From Crocinitomicaceae bacterium (lineage in GTDB: Bacteria; Bacteroidota; Bacteroidia; Flavobacteriales_D; Crocinitomicaceae), in NCBI GenBank assembly GCA_023264075.1, contig JALQTG010000329.1:1-9775 (forward strand): a stretch of DNA of 9,775 nucleotides, given 5' to 3'. The position numbers and the translations under genes were made by a program. Positions 7,617-9,775 of this stretch are shown in pieces (positions within the stretch are counted from its first letter, which is position 1; every line of letters begins with the position of its first letter). The notes under the pieces were generated by a model. The model was given only the letters and a program-made list of their open reading frames with translations. It searched no databases and was not told the DNA's origin.

Positions 7617-7694
7617 GCATAGTTTAAGGTACGCTAAACTAACAATAATTGAGAAACAAATTAAATGATCTATTAGTACTGTGAATTAAAAGTA

Positions 7695-8840
7695 TTATGC
7701 AATCACTTTTACCTTGTCCTTTATGATACGAGCCAAACGCTTGGCTTCGAGGAGTGAATCATGGACAACTGTTACATGTCCCATTTTGCGGTGTGGCTTG
7801 GTGGTTGACTTTCCGTATACGTGAAAATAAACCCCTTTTTGCGCCATAAACTCGTTCATGCCGTCGTAAATTGCATCCCCTTCGTAACCGTCAGCACCAA
7901 GGAGATTCACCATCACACCAGGAAGAATAATATCAGTATTTCCTAAGGCTTGGTTCGTAATTGAACGTAAGTGCTGTTCAAATTGGGAGGTATAGTTACA
8001 TTCAATCGTGTGATGACCGCTATTGTGAGGACGTGGGGCAATTTCATTGACGAGTAAATCACCTTCTTTCGTTAGGAATAATTCAACTGCCAAAATACCA
8101 ACCATATCCAGCTTTTCAATGATAGACCGTCCTAATTCAGCAGCACTTCGCTCCAACTCGCATGATACATCCGCTGGCGAAAACAAAAACTCCACCAAAT
8201 TCAATTTCGGACTAAACTCACATTCAACAAGCGGATAGGTAACGACTTGGCCTTCTTCGTTTCGGGCTACAATGACAGAGAGCTCTTTTTCGAAGTCAAC
8301 AAATTTCTCTAATACAGTAGGCGCATCAAAGTCATCATCCAACTCATTTACGGTTGTAATCTTACGGACACCTTTACCGTCATATCCACCGGTACGAAGC
8401 TTTTGAAAAAATGGCAAGAAATCTAATTCTTGACGTGCTTCTTTCGCATTGTTCACTAAACGAAATGGGGGGGTAGGAATGTTATGGGCCGCATAAAACT
8501 CCTTTTGTAATCCTTTATCTTTAATAATCCGCAATACTCTAGGCTGAGGAAACACCTTTACACCTTGTTTTTCAAGGGTTTCTAAGGCTTCAATATTTAC
8601 ATTTTCAATCTCAACAGTTATAATTGTTTTATCCGAGCCAAAACGAAGAACATCATCGTATGCGGTGATATCTCCTTTCACAAAATGGTGAGCCAAATGA
8701 GCTGAAGGGGCATCTAGAGCGTTTTCCATAACTTCAATCCGAGCGTCATACGACATGGCACTCTGAATCAACATTCTACCCAACTGACCTCCTCCAAGGA
8801 CGCCAATACGCATGTGATTACCATAAAACAATTTTTCCAT
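7695..8840 (-). CDS. purK: N5-carboxyaminoimidazole ribonucleotide synthase (PurK)
   Basis: PurK uses ATP and bicarbonate to convert 5-aminoimidazole ribonucleotide to N5-CAIR in de novo purine synthesis; PurE then makes CAIR. The 381-residue protein (ATG at 8840) shows the N-terminal RIGVLGGGQLGRML (glycine loop 16-21), the ATP-grasp KLRTGGYDGKG (147-157), the family-typical NEIAPRPHNSGHHTIE (265-280) and KPHRKMGHVTV (348-358). Length is normal for PurK. The frame opens further upstream to a TTG at 8855, but the ATG at 8840 fits the family start and lies just after a consensus -7 element. An internal ATG at 8813 (MRIG...) would leave the first strand without its usual short leader. A run of seven C residues on the coding strand (8473-8467) lies within Thr-Pro-Pro. 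purE is not in the window. The gene is divergent from hpt. Confidence 0.97.
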   Translation of the reverse strand: MEKLFYGNHMRIGVLGGGQLGRMLIQSAMSYDARIEVMENALDAPSAHLAHHFVKGDITAYDDVLRFGSDKTIITVEIENVNIEALETLEKQGVKVFPQPRVLRIIKDKGLQKEFYAAHNIPTPPFRLVNNAKEARQELDFLPFFQKLRTGGYDGKGVRKITTVNELDDDFDAPTVLEKFVDFEKELSVIVARNEEGQVVTYPLVECEFSPKLNLVEFLFSPADVSCELERSAAELGRSIIEKLDMVGILAVELFLTKEGDLLVNEIAPRPHNSGHHTIECNYTSQFEQHLRSITNQALGNTDIILPGVMVNLLGADGYEGDAIYDGMNEFMAQKGVYFHVYGKSTTKPHRKMGHVTVVHDSLLEAKRLARIIKDKVKVIA

Positions 8841-8844
8841 GGTG

Positions 8845-8852
8845 CAAATATA
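8845..8852 (-). promoter_or_regulatory. -7 promoter element of purK, possibly giving a leaderless mRNA
   Basis: On the minus strand this reads TATATTTG, an exact match to TAnnTTTG, followed by CACC and then the purK ATG. With normal Bacteroidota spacing, transcription would begin at or next to the ATG, giving a leaderless or nearly leaderless transcript. No convincing -33 TTTG is seen at the usual 19-21 base spacing. Confidence 0.6.
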
Positions 8853-8918
8853 CAAGTTGCTATTAAAAATGAATTAGAATCAATCGTTAATTCCCTATCA
8901 TAAGCAAAATCTTTTTGT

Positions 8919-8926
8919 TAGTTTTG
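8919..8926 (+). promoter_or_regulatory. -7 promoter element of hpt-adk
   Basis: TAGTTTTG matches TAnnTTTG exactly and is followed by CACTCC. The predicted transcription start is near 8930-8932, which leaves a leader of about 24 bases before the GTG start at 8955. No good TTTG is seen 19-21 bases upstream. Confidence 0.6.
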
Positions 8927-8939
8927 CACTCCAATTTTC

Positions 8940-8945
8940 ATGTAA
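8940..8945 (+). other. ATG-TAA start-stop element in the hpt leader
   Basis: An ATG immediately followed by TAA lies 15 bases upstream of, and in frame with, the hpt GTG start. It rules out this ATG as the hpt start as the sequence stands. It may be chance, or a minimal upstream start-stop that affects ribosome loading. Confidence 0.4.
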
Positions 8946-8954
8946 CAAAGTAAG

Positions 8955-9479
8955 GTGCAAATAAAAGACAAAGAGTTCGAATTATTCCTGAGCGAACAGG
9001 AAATTCAATCCACCATCCAAAGACTGGCTCAACAAATCAACCAAGAATATAGGGGTAAAGAGGTGATTTTTGTTGGAGTGATGAATGGTGCTTTCATGTT
9101 TGTTGCTGACCTATTAAGAAATATTGATTTTGAGTGTGAAGTTTCCTTCGTGAAACTCGCTTCATATGAGGGTGTACAGACATCTGGAACGGTACATGAA
9201 TTGATCGGACTGGTGAACGATCTCTATGAAAAGCACGTAATTATTCTCGAAGATATTGTGGACACAGGTTTGACGCTAGATAAGGTATTCTCTATGATAG
9301 ACGCTGATGCTCCTTCATCACTAGAAGTAGCGTGTTTACTTTACAAACCAACAGCATTTAAAGGAAAACACGCCCCGAAATTTGTGGGCATTGAAATTCC
9401 GGATCATTTTGTGGTGGGATACGGTCTAGACTACATGGAATACGGAAGAAATACTAAAGACATCTATAAATTAAAATAA
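8955..9479 (+). CDS. hpt: Hypoxanthine phosphoribosyltransferase
   Basis: The enzyme joins hypoxanthine (usually also guanine) to PRPP to form IMP or GMP in purine salvage in the cytoplasm. The 174-residue product has the family length. Visible features are GVMNGAFMFVADLL (41-54), SFVKLASYEG with the flexible-loop serine/tyrosine (64-73), the PRPP-binding VIILEDIVDTG with Glu99, Asp100, Asp103, Thr104 and Gly105 (95-105), LLYKP with the base-contacting Lys131, and FVGIEIPDHFVVGYGLDY (143-160) near the C-terminus. The start is GTG at 8955: the only upstream in-frame ATG (8940) is followed at once by TAA, and MQIKDKEFE aligns with the usual family N-terminus. No strong Shine-Dalgarno is present. 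The gene is six bases from adk and almost certainly co-transcribed with it. Confidence 0.97.
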   Translation: MQIKDKEFELFLSEQEIQSTIQRLAQQINQEYRGKEVIFVGVMNGAFMFVADLLRNIDFECEVSFVKLASYEGVQTSGTVHELIGLVNDLYEKHVIILEDIVDTGLTLDKVFSMIDADAPSSLEVACLLYKPTAFKGKHAPKFVGIEIPDHFVVGYGLDYMEYGRNTKDIYKLK

Positions 9480-9485
9480 ACCAAC

Positions 9486-9775
9486 ATGTTAAACATTGTT
9501 TTATTTGGCCCTCCAGGAGCAGGGAAAGGAACTCAATCAGCGCGACTAGTTGAGAAATACAAGTTAATTCATCTTTCTACTGGTGATATTTTCCGGGCAA
9601 ACATTGGTGGTGGAACTGAATTGGGCACGTTGGCAAAGAGCTTTATTGATAAGGGTCAATTAGTTCCAGACGAGGTAACTATCAAAATGTTAAAATCCGA
9701 AGTTGAAAAGCACCCAAAAGCAGCAGGATTTGTATTTGATGGTTTCCCGAGAACAACCCCTCAAGCAGAAGCACT
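9486..9775 (+). CDS. adk: Adenylate kinase, 5' part (3' end outside window)
   Basis: Adenylate kinase interconverts ATP plus AMP with two ADP. The first 96 residues are visible and the frame is open to the window's right edge. They contain the Walker A loop GPPGAGKGT (8-16, Lys14), the AMP-binding LSTGDIFR (30-37, with Thr32 and Arg37), KGQLVPDE (56-63) and FVFDGFPRT (82-90, Asp85 and Arg89). The ATG at 9486 places the P-loop at the usual position. The gene lies six bases after hpt. The LID domain and C-terminus are beyond the window, so the LID type cannot be judged. Confidence 0.97.
   Translation, partial: MLNIVLFGPPGAGKGTQSARLVEKYKLIHLSTGDIFRANIGGGTELGTLAKSFIDKGQLVPDEVTIKMLKSEVEKHPKAAGFVFDGFPRTTPQAEA

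Larger units (their letters stand above)
8841..8963. repeat. Direct repeat GGTGCAAATA in the purK-hpt intergenic region
   Basis: The ten bases GGTGCAAATA occur at 8841-8850 and again at 8954-8963. The inverted core TTTGCAC also occurs on the plus strand at 8923-8929, inside the hpt -7 region. The left copy overlaps the purK -7 element, and the right copy contains the hpt GTG start codon. The copies may simply reflect promoter consensus (TTTGCA is common in Flavobacteriales), or may be a shared operator for two purine genes. Confidence 0.5.

Noticed and set aside
7617..7694. Possible terminator or promoter between purK and the sensor gene
   Set aside because: The only palindromes are short (AGTACT at 7675-7680). 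TAGTTTAG-like -7 matches exist but are badly spaced from any TTTG.
8047..8238. Plus-strand frame of 63 codons inside purK
   Set aside because: It is antisense to well-conserved PurK ATP-grasp sequence and has no independent support.
8841..8855. TTG at 8855 as the start of purK
   Set aside because: It overlaps the consensus -7 element, and the added residues are not part of the PurK family. The ATG at 8840 is better.

Overview
The window looks like a chromosomal segment from the Bacteroidota, most likely Flavobacteriales. Four things suggest this: -7 elements of the TAnnTTTG type, few Shine-Dalgarno sequences, families largely confined to that phylum (DUF2851, short PspC-like proteins, SprB-like repeats, Reg_prop/Y_Y_Y sensors), and AT-rich coding sequence. 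No mobile element, CRISPR array, tRNA or rRNA was seen. Gene density is high: the longest stretch without a gene is about 115 bases, so no region over 300 bases needs separate comment.

Layout. Six genes read leftward on the minus strand. In transcription order they are purK (8840 to 7695), a very large membrane sensor-phosphatase (7616 to 3297), a DUF2851 protein (3239 to 1932), a small PspC-like membrane protein (1909 to 1673), an RmlD-like SDR (1671 to 751), and a secreted protein that runs off the left edge (653 to <1). The last of these is easy to miss because its stop codon lies outside the window. Two genes read rightward from the divergent promoter region at 8841-8954: hpt (8955-9479) and adk (9486 to >9775, cut by the right edge).

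How they work together. purK (de novo purine synthesis), hpt (purine salvage) and adk (adenylate interconversion) form a purine-nucleotide block around a shared, divergent intergenic region. That region has a good -7 element for each direction and a repeated GGTGCAAATA sequence. DUF2851, PspC-like and SDR genes are nearly contiguous (22-base and 1-base gaps) and probably co-transcribed. No functional link among those three can be read from the sequence.

Most notable are two genes. The 1439-residue protein joins a periplasmic two-component-type propeller and Y_Y_Y domain to a seven-helix membrane module, two PAS-like domains and a SpoIIE-type PP2C phosphatase, instead of the usual histidine kinase. 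The secreted partial protein carries an SprB-like repeat followed by a lipoyl/biotinyl-like fold that lacks the modified lysine.
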